Counted from the stretch's first letter, positions 51,749 through 61,317 are shown. The stretch: 64,000 bases of DNA from Winogradskyella vincentii (GCF_020166345.1 NZ_JAIUJS010000001.1:620001-684000), one strand, 5' to 3'. Translations and numbers: made by a program. The notes: generated from the letters alone by a model not told the origin.

Positions 51749-52786
51749 ATGAAATATACAACACTACCCAATACCGATATAAAGGTTAGTAAGATTTGTT
51801 TAGGAACCATGACATGGGGAAACCAAAACACCCAAGAAGAAGGATTTGCACAGATGGATTTAGCATTAGACAAGGGTGTAAATTTCTTTGATGTCGCAGA
51901 GCTTTACCCTGTACCAGCAACGGCAGAGACCTATGCTGAGACAGAACGAATCATAGGCAATTGGTTTACTAAAACTGGTAATAGAGATAAGGTTGTTTTG
52001 GCGACTAAAATTGCTGGACCTGGCGATTATACAGCACATATTAGAACAACAGGATTTAGCAAAGAAGCACTTAATGAAGCTGTTGACAACAGTTTAAAAC
52101 GCTTAAAAACTGATTATATAGATTTATATCAATTGCACTGGCCAGAGCGCCAAACCAATACTTTTGGTGTTAGAGATTATACACATAATCCTAATGACGG
52201 TTGGGAAGATAATTTCAATGAAATACTTCAAAATTTAGACAATATTGTTAAATCTGGTAAGATTAGACAAGTTGGTATTTCTAATGAAAAAGCATGGGGA
52301 ACAATGCGTTATCTTGAAGAATCAAATGCCAATAAATTACCTAGAATGATAACGATCCAAAATGCCTACTCGCTTCTGAATCGAGTTTTTGAAGGTGATA
52401 TGGCAGAAATTGCAATTCGTGAGAATATTGGTTTGTTAGCTTATTCTCCAATGGCATTTGGTGTTCTTTCTGGTAAATACATTAAAGGAACTGCAGCAGA
52501 TAATGCAAGGCTAAAACTATTCCCGAGATTTGCACGCTACAGTAGTGAACAATCCACTGAGGCTACCAAACGTTATTTAAAAATAGCGGAAGATAATGGT
52601 ATGACATTGGCCCAAATGTCTTTGGCTTTTGTTAATGAAAGACCATTCTTAACCAGTAATATTATTGGTGCAACAAACTTGGAACAGTTAGAGGAAAATA
52701 TTGAGAGTATCAATATTTCACTGTCAAAAGAAGTAATGAATGAAATCAATAAGGTACATACTGAGATACCAAATCCAGCACCATAA
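51749..52786 (+). CDS. Aldo/keto reductase, Tas-like
   Basis: A 345-residue NADPH-dependent aldo/keto reductase of the Tas/YghZ group. Signatures: VSKICLGTMTWGNQNTQEEG near residue 13, FFDVAELYPVPATAETYAETER with the catalytic Asp-Tyr, VLATKIAG with the Lys, YIDLYQLHWPER with the His, and a C-terminal NADP site IIGATNLEQLEENIES. E. coli Tas suppresses a tyrosine auxotroph but its natural substrate is not known. The gene stands alone and is followed by a strong terminator. Confidence 0.92.
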   Translation: MKYTTLPNTDIKVSKICLGTMTWGNQNTQEEGFAQMDLALDKGVNFFDVAELYPVPATAETYAETERIIGNWFTKTGNRDKVVLATKIAGPGDYTAHIRTTGFSKEALNEAVDNSLKRLKTDYIDLYQLHWPERQTNTFGVRDYTHNPNDGWEDNFNEILQNLDNIVKSGKIRQVGISNEKAWGTMRYLEESNANKLPRMITIQNAYSLLNRVFEGDMAEIAIRENIGLLAYSPMAFGVLSGKYIKGTAADNARLKLFPRFARYSSEQSTEATKRYLKIAEDNGMTLAQMSLAFVNERPFLTSNIIGATNLEQLEENIESINISLSKEVMNEINKVHTEIPNPAP

Positions 52787-52806
52787 CTCAGAGATTAAAT
52801 AAAATA

Positions 52807-52840
52807 AAAAAAGCCCTTCCAAATTGGAAGGGCTTTTTTC
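52807..52840 (+). terminator. Bidirectional terminator between AKR and RNase G genes
   Basis: AAGCCCTTCC-AAATT-GGAAGGGCTT with A-run and T-run flanks, between two convergent genes. Confidence 0.9.
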
Positions 52841-52849
52841 TAATAGATA

Positions 52850-54394
52850 TTACTTGATTTTGTTATTATTTTTATCAAAAAAATGATATTCAAGATAAGT
52901 GTAAGCATCTCTAGGTAAGACTTTTACCCATTTTTTGTGTTCAAAAAACCATTTTGAACGCACTGATGGAAACCCCTTTGTTAAAAAGGCTGCTATAAAA
53001 GGATGTGCATTTAAGGTTACCTTTTTATAGTCTCTTTTAAAAATCCGTTCTAAGTCTTGATTGATTCTCTCTACCACCTTAATTGGTGCTTCGATTTCAT
53101 CGCCTCCTACGAGATTTGGATTTTCTTCTTTTGTTTTAATATTACGCTCTGGCCTAACGCGTTGTCTGGTTATTTGCACTAAACCAAACTTACTCGGCGG
53201 TAATATTTTATGCTTTGCTTTGTCGTCTTTCATCTCATCTCTAAGATGATTGTAAAGTTTTTTTCTGTTCTCTGCTCTACCCATGTCGATAAAATCAATA
53301 ACGATAATACCTCCCATATCACGTAATCGTAATTGGCGGGCAATTTCGGTAGCAGAGATTAAATTTACTTCTAGAGCAGTGTCTTCTTGGTTTTTTTCTT
53401 TATTAGAACGATTACCGCTATTTACGTCTATAACATGCATAGCTTCTGTATGTTCTATAACCAAATAAGCACCTTTTGCCATGGAAACGGTACGGCCAAA
53501 TGATGTTTTTATTTGACGCTCAATACCATATTTTTCAAAAATTGGCACTCCATTTTTATAGTACTTTACAATAGACTCTTTTTTCGGTGCAATCTGTTGC
53601 ACGTAATCTTTTACTTGTATGTACAATTCTTCGTCATCCACAACAATACCAGAAAATGAATCATTAAAAATATCTCTCAAAATTGAGGACGCTTTGTTCA
53701 TTTCTCCCAATACTTTTGTAGGATGATGCGCTTTGTACAATTTTTTACACATTGCTGTCCATCTACCCAGCAAATTCTGTAAATCATTATCTAGCTCGGC
53801 AACTCTTTTGCCTTCTGCTACAGTACGTATAATAACACCAAATCCTTTAGGTGTGATACTCTTAACAAGTCGCTTTAATCTGTCTTTTTCTTCTTGAGAT
53901 TCAATTTTTTGAGAAATTGAAATACGATTAGAAAAAGGGACTAAGACTATGTATCTACCAGCAATAGATAATTCTGAACTAATGCGTGGTCCTTTTGTAG
54001 AAATTGGTTCTTTTACTACTTGTACTAAAATTGATTGATTGGATTTAATAGCATCGGCAATTTTACCGTGCTTGTTTAAATCTTTTTCTAATGGAAAGTC
54101 TTTGAGTCTATAATCTCTTAATTTCCCTGTGCTTACACGTTTAATGAATTTTAAAAGAGAAGGTAACTGAGGTCCAAGATCATGATAGTGTAAAAAACCA
54201 TCTTTTTCATAACCAACGTTTACAAACGCGGCATTTAGACCTGGTATAACCTTGCGAATTTTAGCAATAAAAATATCACCTACTGCAAAGTTATTGTCTT
54301 CTTCATCTTTATGTAATTCAATAAGTTTTCCATCTTTTAATAAGGCAAAATCAACAATATCAGAACTCGATCTTACGATTAATTCTTTGTTCAT
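52850..54394 (-). CDS. rng: Ribonuclease G/E family protein
   Basis: A 514-residue endoribonuclease of the RNase E/G family, involved in rRNA maturation and mRNA decay. It has an S1 domain early (VGDIFIAKIRKVIPGLNAAFVNVG), then the nuclease core with MHVIDVNSGNRS and IIVIDFIDMGRAENRKK carrying the metal-binding Asp residues. The length is that of RNase G, without the long scaffold tail of RNase E. The gene lies beyond a large hairpin from the basic ribosomal-type gene and HU gene on the same strand. Confidence 0.93.
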   Translation of the reverse strand: MNKELIVRSSSDIVDFALLKDGKLIELHKDEEDNNFAVGDIFIAKIRKVIPGLNAAFVNVGYEKDGFLHYHDLGPQLPSLLKFIKRVSTGKLRDYRLKDFPLEKDLNKHGKIADAIKSNQSILVQVVKEPISTKGPRISSELSIAGRYIVLVPFSNRISISQKIESQEEKDRLKRLVKSITPKGFGVIIRTVAEGKRVAELDNDLQNLLGRWTAMCKKLYKAHHPTKVLGEMNKASSILRDIFNDSFSGIVVDDEELYIQVKDYVQQIAPKKESIVKYYKNGVPIFEKYGIERQIKTSFGRTVSMAKGAYLVIEHTEAMHVIDVNSGNRSNKEKNQEDTALEVNLISATEIARQLRLRDMGGIIVIDFIDMGRAENRKKLYNHLRDEMKDDKAKHKILPPSKFGLVQITRQRVRPERNIKTKEENPNLVGGDEIEAPIKVVERINQDLERIFKRDYKKVTLNAHPFIAAFLTKGFPSVRSKWFFEHKKWVKVLPRDAYTYLEYHFFDKNNNKIK

Positions 54395-54534
54395 AATGTT
54401 AATTTAAATCTAGCTCTTAATTGAGTTAGATGGATTTTACTAAATTTTTTGACACAGGATTTTAGTATCCAACAAACTTAAGAACACTCTATTAAATGCT
54501 TCTTAAATTCTATATCAAAGAACGTTTTTTTAAA

Positions 54535-54570
54535 ACTGAAAAAAGTAGTTTAAAAACTACTTTTTTCAGT
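54535..54570 (-). terminator. Perfect 17-bp palindromic terminator
   Basis: Perfect inverted repeat ACTGAAAAAAGTAGTTT / AAACTACTTTTTTCAGT with a 2-nt centre, directly after the small basic gene. It ends that transcript ahead of the RNase G gene. Confidence 0.85.
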
Positions 54571-54660
54571 TTATTTCTTTTTGTGACGATTAGCGCGTCT
54601 ACGTTTTTTACGCTTATGCGTCGCTACCTTGTGTCTTTTTCTCTTTTTACCACTTGGCAT
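54571..54660 (-). CDS. 29-residue basic ribosomal-type protein (bL38 candidate)
   Basis: A complete frame of 29 codons: MPSGKKRKRHKVATHKRKK followed by RRRANRHKKK and TAA. Nearly two thirds of the residues are Lys, Arg or His. Proteins of this sequence occur throughout flavobacteria; a novel large-subunit protein, bL38, was found in the Flavobacterium johnsoniae ribosome, and this is my best candidate for it, though I cannot compare the sequences here. It lies 41 nt downstream of the HU gene on the same strand and directly before a strong terminator, so the two are probably co-transcribed. Confidence 0.75.
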   Translation of the reverse strand: MPSGKKRKRHKVATHKRKKRRRANRHKKK

Positions 54661-54701
54661 AGTTAATAATGCTTTTAGTTAATATTTTTTTTACTACCTA
54701 T

Positions 54702-54992
54702 TTAGTTAACTTCAACATTAGATTTTACACCTTCTAAAAATACTTTAGCAGGTTTAAAAGCAGGTATGTTGTGAGCAGGTATTTTAATCGTAGTATTTTT
54801 TGAAATATTACGACCAGTTTTTTCAGCTCTAGTTTTAATTATAAAACTTCCGAAACCTCTTAAATACACATTATCGCCTCCTTCTAATGATGATTTTACT
54901 TCTTCCATAAAGGTTTCTACTGTAGCTTGAACATCTCCTTTTTCTATACCTAGCTTATCAGAAATTTTAGCTACTAAATCAGCTTTTGTCAT
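54702..54992 (-). CDS. hup: HU family DNA-binding protein
   Basis: 96 residues with the HU/IHF fold: MTKADLVAKISDKLGIEKGDV, VYLRGFGSFIIKTRAEKTGRNISK and TIKIPAHNIPAFKPAK. The beta-arm region is intact. The ATG at 54992 was chosen since the longer frame would add a non-homologous 21-residue start and include the promoter side. Minus-strand TATATTTG (55032-55039) with TTG (55061-55063) gives a good promoter. The gene leads into the small basic ribosomal-type gene. Confidence 0.95.
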   Translation of the reverse strand: MTKADLVAKISDKLGIEKGDVQATVETFMEEVKSSLEGGDNVYLRGFGSFIIKTRAEKTGRNISKNTTIKIPAHNIPAFKPAKVFLEGVKSNVEVN

Positions 54993-55031
54993 TGTTATTA
55001 GTTTTAGGGTTATTATAAATTCTAAGGGATG

Positions 55032-55063
55032 CAAATATAGGTAATTTAAATTCAATATTTCAA
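55032..55063 (-). promoter_or_regulatory. Promoter of the HU gene
   Basis: Minus-strand TTG (55061-55063), 21 nt, TATATTTG (55032-55039), about 40 nt before the HU ATG. Confidence 0.6.
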
Positions 55064-55125
55064 GCGTAATTAATTAAAATTTAACACTATAAAGATTTAA
55101 TTTTGCAAAACCTGATTTTTAATAA

Positions 55126-56175
55126 ATGAATTTTCAAAAGCAAATAACTCACTGGTATTCAATACATAAACGAGATTTACCATGGAGAGCTACAAAAAAC
55201 CCGTATAATATTTGGCTTTCGGAAATAATATTACAACAAACTCAAGTTAAACAAGGGTTGCCATATTATCTTTCATTTATCAAGGAATTTCCTACTGTTT
55301 TTGACCTTGCAGACGCTACTGAAGAACAGGTATTAAAACTTTGGCAGGGACTGGGCTATTATTCTCGAGCAAGAAATTTACATACCACAGCTAAAAATAT
55401 TGCCTTTAATCTTAACGGTGTTTTCCCAGACAACTATAAAGACTTGTTGTCTCTAAAGGGAGTTGGCGACTATACTGCAAGCGCCATCGCATCGATTTGT
55501 TTTAATGAAGCTTCTGCAGTTGTAGACGGAAATGTTTATCGCGCATTATCTAGATTCTATGGTATAGATACACCTATTAATAGTACAAAGGGAATTAAAG
55601 AATTTAAGGAACTTGCTTCAACCCTAATTGACCATAAAGAACCAGGAAATTATAATCAAGCCATAATGGAATTTGGTGCAAGACAATGCCGACCAAAAAA
55701 TCCAGATTGTAATTCTTGCCCTGTGTCGAACAGTTGCTATGCTTATATAAATAAATCGATAGATCAACTTCCGGTAAAATTGAAGAAGACAAAAGTTAGT
55801 ACAAAGTATTTCAACTTCCTGGTTTGTATTGACAAGAAAAAGAATACGGTTATAGAAAAAAGAACAGGCAAGGGCATTTGGCAGAACCTATATCAGTTTC
55901 CACTTATAGAATCAAACCGTAGTCTAAAAGCAGAGGAATTTAACTTATTGAAATTTGAAAATACAATTCTTGAAAATTCTAATTTTGAATTTTCCCTCTA
56001 TAATGAAACTGACAGAATTCACAAGTTATCTCATCAACATTTACACACCAAATTTTGGATTATTGAGGTAGATCAATTACCTCAAGACAGCATTTCAATT
56101 GAAAAATTAAAATCATACCCTGCACCTGTATTGATAAGTAACTTTATTGACGAATTCAATTTTGAGGCGGTTTAA
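55126..56175 (+). CDS. mutY: A/G-specific adenine DNA glycosylase
   Basis: Removes adenine opposite 8-oxoguanine. The 349 residues show the catalytic Glu in WLSEIILQQTQV (about 37), the helix-hairpin-helix LLSLKGVGDYTASAIAS, the Asp in VDGNVYRAL, and four Cys of an iron-sulfur cluster with spacing C-x6-C-x2-C-x5-C (CRPKNPDCNSCPVSNSCYAY). A C-terminal Nudix-like domain (about 220-345) reads 8-oxoG. A TAATTTTG box lies at 55098-55105. It heads the conserved mutY-ssb-gldE-gldD order. Confidence 0.96.
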   Translation: MNFQKQITHWYSIHKRDLPWRATKNPYNIWLSEIILQQTQVKQGLPYYLSFIKEFPTVFDLADATEEQVLKLWQGLGYYSRARNLHTTAKNIAFNLNGVFPDNYKDLLSLKGVGDYTASAIASICFNEASAVVDGNVYRALSRFYGIDTPINSTKGIKEFKELASTLIDHKEPGNYNQAIMEFGARQCRPKNPDCNSCPVSNSCYAYINKSIDQLPVKLKKTKVSTKYFNFLVCIDKKKNTVIEKRTGKGIWQNLYQFPLIESNRSLKAEEFNLLKFENTILENSNFEFSLYNETDRIHKLSHQHLHTKFWIIEVDQLPQDSISIEKLKSYPAPVLISNFIDEFNFEAV

Positions 56176-56218
56176 TAATCACAAAAAATTATTACCTTTA
56201 ATAGAGTATATAAAACTG

Positions 56219-56226
56219 TAACTTTG
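56219..56226 (+). promoter_or_regulatory. -7 box of ssb promoter
   Basis: TAACTTTG, exact consensus, 18 nt before the ssb ATG. Confidence 0.5.
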
Positions 56227-56244
56227 TAAAAAAATATAATAGAT

Positions 56245-56688
56245 ATGTCAGGGACGTTAAATAAAGTAATGCTTATAGGGCATTTAGGAGATGAAGTGAA
56301 AATGCATTATTTCGATGACAAAAATTGCGTCGGTCGTTTTCCTTTGGCAACTAACGAAACATACACAAATAAAACTACTAATGAACGTGTTTCTAACACA
56401 GAATGGCACAATATAGTAGTTAGAAATAGGGCTGCTGAAATTTGCGAAAAATACCTCACCAAAGGTGATAAAGTCTATATTGAAGGAAGAATTAAAACTA
56501 GAAAATGGACAGATGACAAGGGTATGGAACGCTATTCTACAGAAATTCAGTGTACGGATTTTACATTTTTAACAAATAAAAATGAACAACAGACACAACA
56601 GCCAAGTGCACCAACAACCAATATACAAACTCAACAGACAGAACAGAAGAGTGTTGTACCTGATGAGGATGATGATTTACCATTCTAA
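56245..56688 (+). CDS. ssb: Single-stranded DNA-binding protein
   Basis: 147 residues: OB fold (about 1-105, SGTLNKVMLIGHLGDEV, NTEWHNIVVRNRAAEICEKYL, KVYIEGRIKTRKW), a Gln/Thr-rich linker, and the acidic tip DEDDDLPF that binds partner enzymes. It protects single strands in replication and repair. It lies 69 nt after mutY and 20 nt before gldE. The tip is shared with the DUF3127 protein at 25029-25406. Confidence 0.96.
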   Translation: MSGTLNKVMLIGHLGDEVKMHYFDDKNCVGRFPLATNETYTNKTTNERVSNTEWHNIVVRNRAAEICEKYLTKGDKVYIEGRIKTRKWTDDKGMERYSTEIQCTDFTFLTNKNEQQTQQPSAPTTNIQTQQTEQKSVVPDEDDDLPF

Positions 56689-56708
56689 ATAATTTAAATA
56701 AAACTAAT

Positions 56709-58028
56709 TTGGACCCAGAACCCTCGGTTTTAATTTCAATTTTTCTAGCAATTAATACATCATTTCTAACAAGTATTATTTTACTTGTTATTTTACTTGC
56801 TTGTTCGGCAATGATTTCTGGAGCTGAAGTAGCTATATTTTCGTTAACAAAGTCTAATATTGATGAAGGCATAGAAAATAAGTCTGTAAAAATGCAGATT
56901 ATTTCTGATCTCCTTAACAGACCAAAGAAACTACTTGCCACTATTTTAGTCGCAAATAACTTCATTAATATTGCCATTGTTTTATTGTTTGCATATCTAG
57001 GCGAAACCATATTTAGCAATATCACTAACAGTATCGCAAGGTTTTTGTTGGAGGTAGTTTGTGCAACATTCTTAATCCTATTATTCGGAGAAATAATTCC
57101 GAAAATATATGCGAGTAGAAATAGTGTTCAATTTTCTTCTTTTATGGCCAGACCATTAAAGATATTAGACGTTATTTTTTCTCCTATTAGCCTACCTATG
57201 AGGTATGTTACAATGAAAATTCAAAATACATTTGGTAAACAAAAATCCAATCTCAGTGTTGATCAGTTATCACAAGCATTAGAGCTTACAAATGATGAAG
57301 ATACCACACAAGAAGAGCAAAAAATATTACAAGGTATTGTGTCTTTTGGAAATACAGACACAAAACAAGTAATGCGTCCGAGAATGGATTTATTTGCGTT
57401 AGATATAAATACACCTTATGAAACCATTATTAAAGAAATAATAAACAATGGATATTCTAGAATACCTGTTTATGAGGAATCAATTGATACCATAAAAGGC
57501 GTACTTTATGTTAAAGACCTACTACCTCATCTAAATAAAAAGAAATTCAACTGGACCAAGATTTTAAGAGAACCATTTTTTGTGCCTGAGAACAAAAAAC
57601 TCGATGACCTTATGGTAGAATTTCAGACAAAAAAAGTTCATTTAGCTGTAGTGGTAGATGAGTATGGTGGCACATCTGGTTTGGTTTCTCTGGAAGATAT
57701 TATTGAAGAAATAGTTGGAGATATCAGTGATGAGTATGATGATGAAGATTTAATTTACACCAAGCTCGATGACAATAATTATAGTTTTGAAGGTAAAACA
57801 CCTCTAAAAGATGTCTATAAAATTGTAGGAATTGAAGAAGATATTGATGACTTTGAATCTAAAAAAGGAGATGCCGAAACTTTAGCCGGTTTTGTTTTAG
57901 AGATTTCTGGTGGATTTCCTAGAATTGGTAGTAAAATAAATTTCAAAACTTACGTTTTTACTATAGAGGCTTTAGAACGAAAGCGTATAAAACAAATAAA
58001 ACTAACCTTAATTAAACCTATAGAATGA
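56709..58028 (+). CDS. gldE: Gliding motility-associated protein GldE (CBS-domain, CorC/HlyC type)
   Basis: 439 residues: a DUF21/CNNM membrane part (about 18-165, with IILLVILLACSAMISGAEVAIFSL), two CBS domains (about 205-325) with VMRPRMDLFALDI and VVDEYGGTSGLVSLEDIIEEIVGDI, and a C-terminal transporter-associated domain. In Flavobacterium johnsoniae gldE next to gldD is needed for normal gliding. The start codon appears to be TTG (56709): the usual MDPEPS start of the family begins there and no suitable ATG lies near. It overlaps gldD by 4 nt. Confidence 0.9.
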   Translation: MDPEPSVLISIFLAINTSFLTSIILLVILLACSAMISGAEVAIFSLTKSNIDEGIENKSVKMQIISDLLNRPKKLLATILVANNFINIAIVLLFAYLGETIFSNITNSIARFLLEVVCATFLILLFGEIIPKIYASRNSVQFSSFMARPLKILDVIFSPISLPMRYVTMKIQNTFGKQKSNLSVDQLSQALELTNDEDTTQEEQKILQGIVSFGNTDTKQVMRPRMDLFALDINTPYETIIKEIINNGYSRIPVYEESIDTIKGVLYVKDLLPHLNKKKFNWTKILREPFFVPENKKLDDLMVEFQTKKVHLAVVVDEYGGTSGLVSLEDIIEEIVGDISDEYDDEDLIYTKLDDNNYSFEGKTPLKDVYKIVGIEEDIDDFESKKGDAETLAGFVLEISGGFPRIGSKINFKTYVFTIEALERKRIKQIKLTLIKPIE

Positions 58029-58594
58029 AAAAGGTAATTATACCATTAATAAGTCTTTTACTTCTTGGTTGTGGTAATGATCCTCTACCGAAGCCAAAAG
58101 GTTATTTAAGATTAGAATATCCGGATGCCAAGTATAAAAAGACTTCTATTCCATTGCCATTTACTTTTGACAAGAATCAAATGACAACTCCTGTTAAAAA
58201 CATAAAATCTTCAGGTGAGGTCAAGGGAATTGATATCCAGTACCCTTCAATGAAAGCAACTATTTATCTTACCTACCAAAAAATAAGAAACAACAATTTG
58301 GATAGCCTTTTAAGAGATGCCCAAAACTTAACTCAAAAACATACGATAAAGGCAGATGAAATAGCAAGCAATTTATTTGAAAACAAAGAATCCAATAAAT
58401 ATGGCATGTTATATGAAATTGGTGGAGATGCTGCATCTCAATCACAGTTTTACCTTACCGATAGTATAAATCATTTTATTAGTGGTTCTCTTTACTTCTA
58501 CGCAAAACCAAATTATGATTCTATTTACCCAGCATCTGAATATTTAAAAAGAGATATAAAGCGACTTATGGAGTCATTGAAGTGGAAGGAATAA
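58025..58594 (+). CDS. gldD: Gliding motility lipoprotein GldD
   Basis: 189 residues with a lipoprotein signal peptide (Cys at residue 16, LLLLGC) and the GldD body: PKPKGYLRLEYPDAKYK near residue 23, then a beta-rich domain ending in LKRDIKRLMESLKW. GldD is needed for gliding and for the type 9 secretion machinery in Flavobacterium johnsoniae. It is translated from an ATGA overlap with gldE and is followed by a strong terminator. gldD and gldE together mark the organism as one with the gliding apparatus. Confidence 0.93.
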   Translation: MKKVIIPLISLLLLGCGNDPLPKPKGYLRLEYPDAKYKKTSIPLPFTFDKNQMTTPVKNIKSSGEVKGIDIQYPSMKATIYLTYQKIRNNNLDSLLRDAQNLTQKHTIKADEIASNLFENKESNKYGMLYEIGGDAASQSQFYLTDSINHFISGSLYFYAKPNYDSIYPASEYLKRDIKRLMESLKWKE

Positions 58595-58611
58595 TTCTAT
58601 TAAAGTTTAAA

Positions 58612-58650
58612 CCAAAAAAAAGCAACCTTAAAAAAGGTTGCTTTTTTATT
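58612..58650 (+). terminator. Bidirectional terminator after gldD
   Basis: AAAGCAACCTT-AAAA-AAGGTTGCTTT with A- and T-run flanks, between convergent gldD and the receptor gene. Confidence 0.88.
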
Positions 58651-58666
58651 CTTCTATGTTGATAGA

Positions 58667-61282
58667 TTAGAAGTTGTAACGAATACTTGCGTTAAACGTT
58701 CTTCCAATACCTAAGTAGTAACCAAATGCATTTCTTTGGTTGATATAGGCAGTGTTGAATAAGTTATAAACGTTAGCTCTAAATACCATAGGATTATCTC
58801 CTAATGAGAATCTATACGTTAAACCAGCGTCTGCTAAAGTATAAGCTGGTAATCTTACTGCTTCATACTTATTACCTGCTAAAGCCGCATCAACAACATC
58901 CTCTACGTCAATAAACTCATACAAATCTGTGAAGATATTGTAATCCATATCAACTGATAATCCTTCGCAAACATCTGCTCTAAATCCAACACCGAAAGAT
59001 GTTTGAGGAGCATTTCCAATTTTCACATCAGTTAATTCAAGGTTTCCATCAGTAACTAAGAAATCACCTGTATCATCATTTTGTAAAGTATATGGTGTAT
59101 CACCTTCATACTTCCAGTTACCTAATGATCCATAACCTCTTAAGCTCCATCCGGCTGCGACTGGTCTATATTCAAAATCAAATTCTACACCTTGGTGAAT
59201 CTGAGTTACATCAGTAAATCTATAGATACCAAACTCATCCATAGGAAGGTTTGTTCCAACGCTAACAAATCTGTTACCCCATTCTGTTCTGTAGGCATCA
59301 ACATTTATTCTTAAAACGTCATTTTTGAAACGATAACCTGCTTCTAAACCTAATATTTCTTCATTATCTATTTCTGGATCAACTAGAGCATTAGAATATC
59401 TAATATTTGCAAAAACATTATCTAAGTATGGTTGACGTGAAAAAGTACCTGCATTAGCAAATACAGAGTGATTACTATCAATATTATAAGAAGCACCACC
59501 TTTTACTTGGTATCCTGTCTTGCTTAATTTTTCAGATTTTCCTAAACCATCACCTACACCACCAAAGAAACCTTCTCTTTGATAAGACTGTGTTGAAAGT
59601 GCAGCTTGTACAAATACAGAGAAGTCATCTTTTGAATATTCTGCTTGACCAAATGCACCAAGATAGTTTATAACTTCTTCGTAGTTTCTGTCATATCTCT
59701 GATCGTCATCTGCAAAATCAAATAAAGTTGTCCAAGGATTTGCTTCAAAAGTTTCAGAAATCACATAATCGTCCGGACGCTCAGGAATTCTAAAGTTATC
59801 TACATAACCGTTTAGACCAAACTTATCAACTAATTGTCTAAAGTGAATACCGTTATATGTTCTACCATCAAAACCAACATTGAACGACCAGTTTTCACTA
59901 GTTTCAATATTTAAGTTAGATAATAAACCATACCAGTTATGGTTGTTCATAGAAGCTCTTCTTAAGTAAGAATCACCAAAATTACCATTACCGTTAGCAT
60001 CTGCAGTAGCGATGTTATTATCTTCGATAGCGTCGAAGTTGATTTCTCTTTCGTTAAGACCAAAAATACCTACGTCTTGGTTTCTAATACGACCACGACC
60101 AAGGTTTCCAGTTCCACCACCACGGCCCCAAGACGCATAAAGTACAGTAGATAAATCTAAACCTTCTTTAATTTTCCAGTCCCAGTTTAAGTTAGCAACT
60201 GGCTTGTGGTAAAAGTTACGTCTTTCAGTAAAACGCTCACCTTCATAAAAACCAGAGTTATCATTAGCTTTTTCACCATACGCTTCATAGAATTCTAAAT
60301 CTTCAGAGAAGTTTTGGTCGTGCCATTGTGGTGCACCAGTTAATAAAAAGTTGAATGTGTTATTTTCATTTGGCTTGTAACCAACAGATATCATATAGTT
60401 TTGTCCTTGACCAGCAGTACCAATTGAGTACTTTCTGTGAGCTTGCCAGTGATCTACCAATACAGAAAATGCCCAGCCTTTATCGTTAATACCAGAATTG
60501 TAGTTGATAGTTCCTTTCATATAACTATCGTTACCAGTTAAGAAACGTACAAAACCACCTTTTCTTTTGTCAGTTGTTTTAGAAACGATGTTTACAGTAC
60601 CACCAACAGAAGAGATAGCAAGTTTAGAAGACCCTAAACCTCTTTGTACCTGTACTGCGTTAGCTACGTCTGACATACCAGACCAGTTTGACCAGTACAT
60701 GTTACCATCTTCCATACCATTAATTGGCTGACCATTTAATAAGTATGCAGTGTTTGTTTGGTCAAAACCTCTTAAGAATATCTGGCTATCACCAAAACCA
60801 CCTGCTTGATTAGAAACATAAACAGAAGGTGTGTTTTTCATGGACTCACCAAATTCTACGTTACCTGAAGCCTTAAGTTGAATGTCTCTACCTGTAATTG
60901 TCGATACTGCCACTGGTGTTTTTCTACCTTCAGCTAAATCGATAATTCCAGTACCAACAACAACAACCTCATCTAAGGTATTGTCTAAATTCAATACAAT
61001 TGAACCAAAATCTGTATCACCGTTAAATGGAAGTGTTTTAGATTCAAATCCAACATAAGAAATTACAATTTCTCCAGATCCTGATTGAGCAGTAATTGTA
61101 AAATTACCCTCAAAGTCTGTAGTTGCACCATTTGAAGTTCCATTAACAATTACGTTAGCTCCTGGAAGGGGTGCATTCATCTCTCCGTCAATTACCTTAC
61201 CGGTAAGAGTACTTTGAGCAAAAGCCACTGTAGCAAATAATGTCAGTACAGTCGCAAATAAATAAGAGTTAAATTTTTTCAT
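58667..61282 (-). CDS. TonB-dependent receptor with N-terminal CarboxypepD_reg-like domain
   Basis: 871 residues: a signal peptide (1-22, ending AFAQ), a CarboxypepD_reg-like domain (about 24-110, LTGKVIDGEMNAPLPGANV, GATTDFEGNFTI), a plug (about 120-240) and a barrel ending in NASIRYNF. Such receptors in Bacteroidetes import glycans, peptides or metal complexes; no SusD partner lies beside it, so it is not a SusCD pair. The ligand is unknown. TAATTTTG (61318-61325, minus) gives a 35-nt leader. It is the larger of two TonB-dependent receptors here. Confidence 0.92.
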   Translation of the reverse strand: MKKFNSYLFATVLTLFATVAFAQSTLTGKVIDGEMNAPLPGANVIVNGTSNGATTDFEGNFTITAQSGSGEIVISYVGFESKTLPFNGDTDFGSIVLNLDNTLDEVVVVGTGIIDLAEGRKTPVAVSTITGRDIQLKASGNVEFGESMKNTPSVYVSNQAGGFGDSQIFLRGFDQTNTAYLLNGQPINGMEDGNMYWSNWSGMSDVANAVQVQRGLGSSKLAISSVGGTVNIVSKTTDKRKGGFVRFLTGNDSYMKGTINYNSGINDKGWAFSVLVDHWQAHRKYSIGTAGQGQNYMISVGYKPNENNTFNFLLTGAPQWHDQNFSEDLEFYEAYGEKANDNSGFYEGERFTERRNFYHKPVANLNWDWKIKEGLDLSTVLYASWGRGGGTGNLGRGRIRNQDVGIFGLNEREINFDAIEDNNIATADANGNGNFGDSYLRRASMNNHNWYGLLSNLNIETSENWSFNVGFDGRTYNGIHFRQLVDKFGLNGYVDNFRIPERPDDYVISETFEANPWTTLFDFADDDQRYDRNYEEVINYLGAFGQAEYSKDDFSVFVQAALSTQSYQREGFFGGVGDGLGKSEKLSKTGYQVKGGASYNIDSNHSVFANAGTFSRQPYLDNVFANIRYSNALVDPEIDNEEILGLEAGYRFKNDVLRINVDAYRTEWGNRFVSVGTNLPMDEFGIYRFTDVTQIHQGVEFDFEYRPVAAGWSLRGYGSLGNWKYEGDTPYTLQNDDTGDFLVTDGNLELTDVKIGNAPQTSFGVGFRADVCEGLSVDMDYNIFTDLYEFIDVEDVVDAALAGNKYEAVRLPAYTLADAGLTYRFSLGDNPMVFRANVYNLFNTAYINQRNAFGYYLGIGRTFNASIRYNF

Positions 61283-61317
61283 ATAAAATTTAAGTTAATT
61301 GGTTTCTTTTAGTGTTG

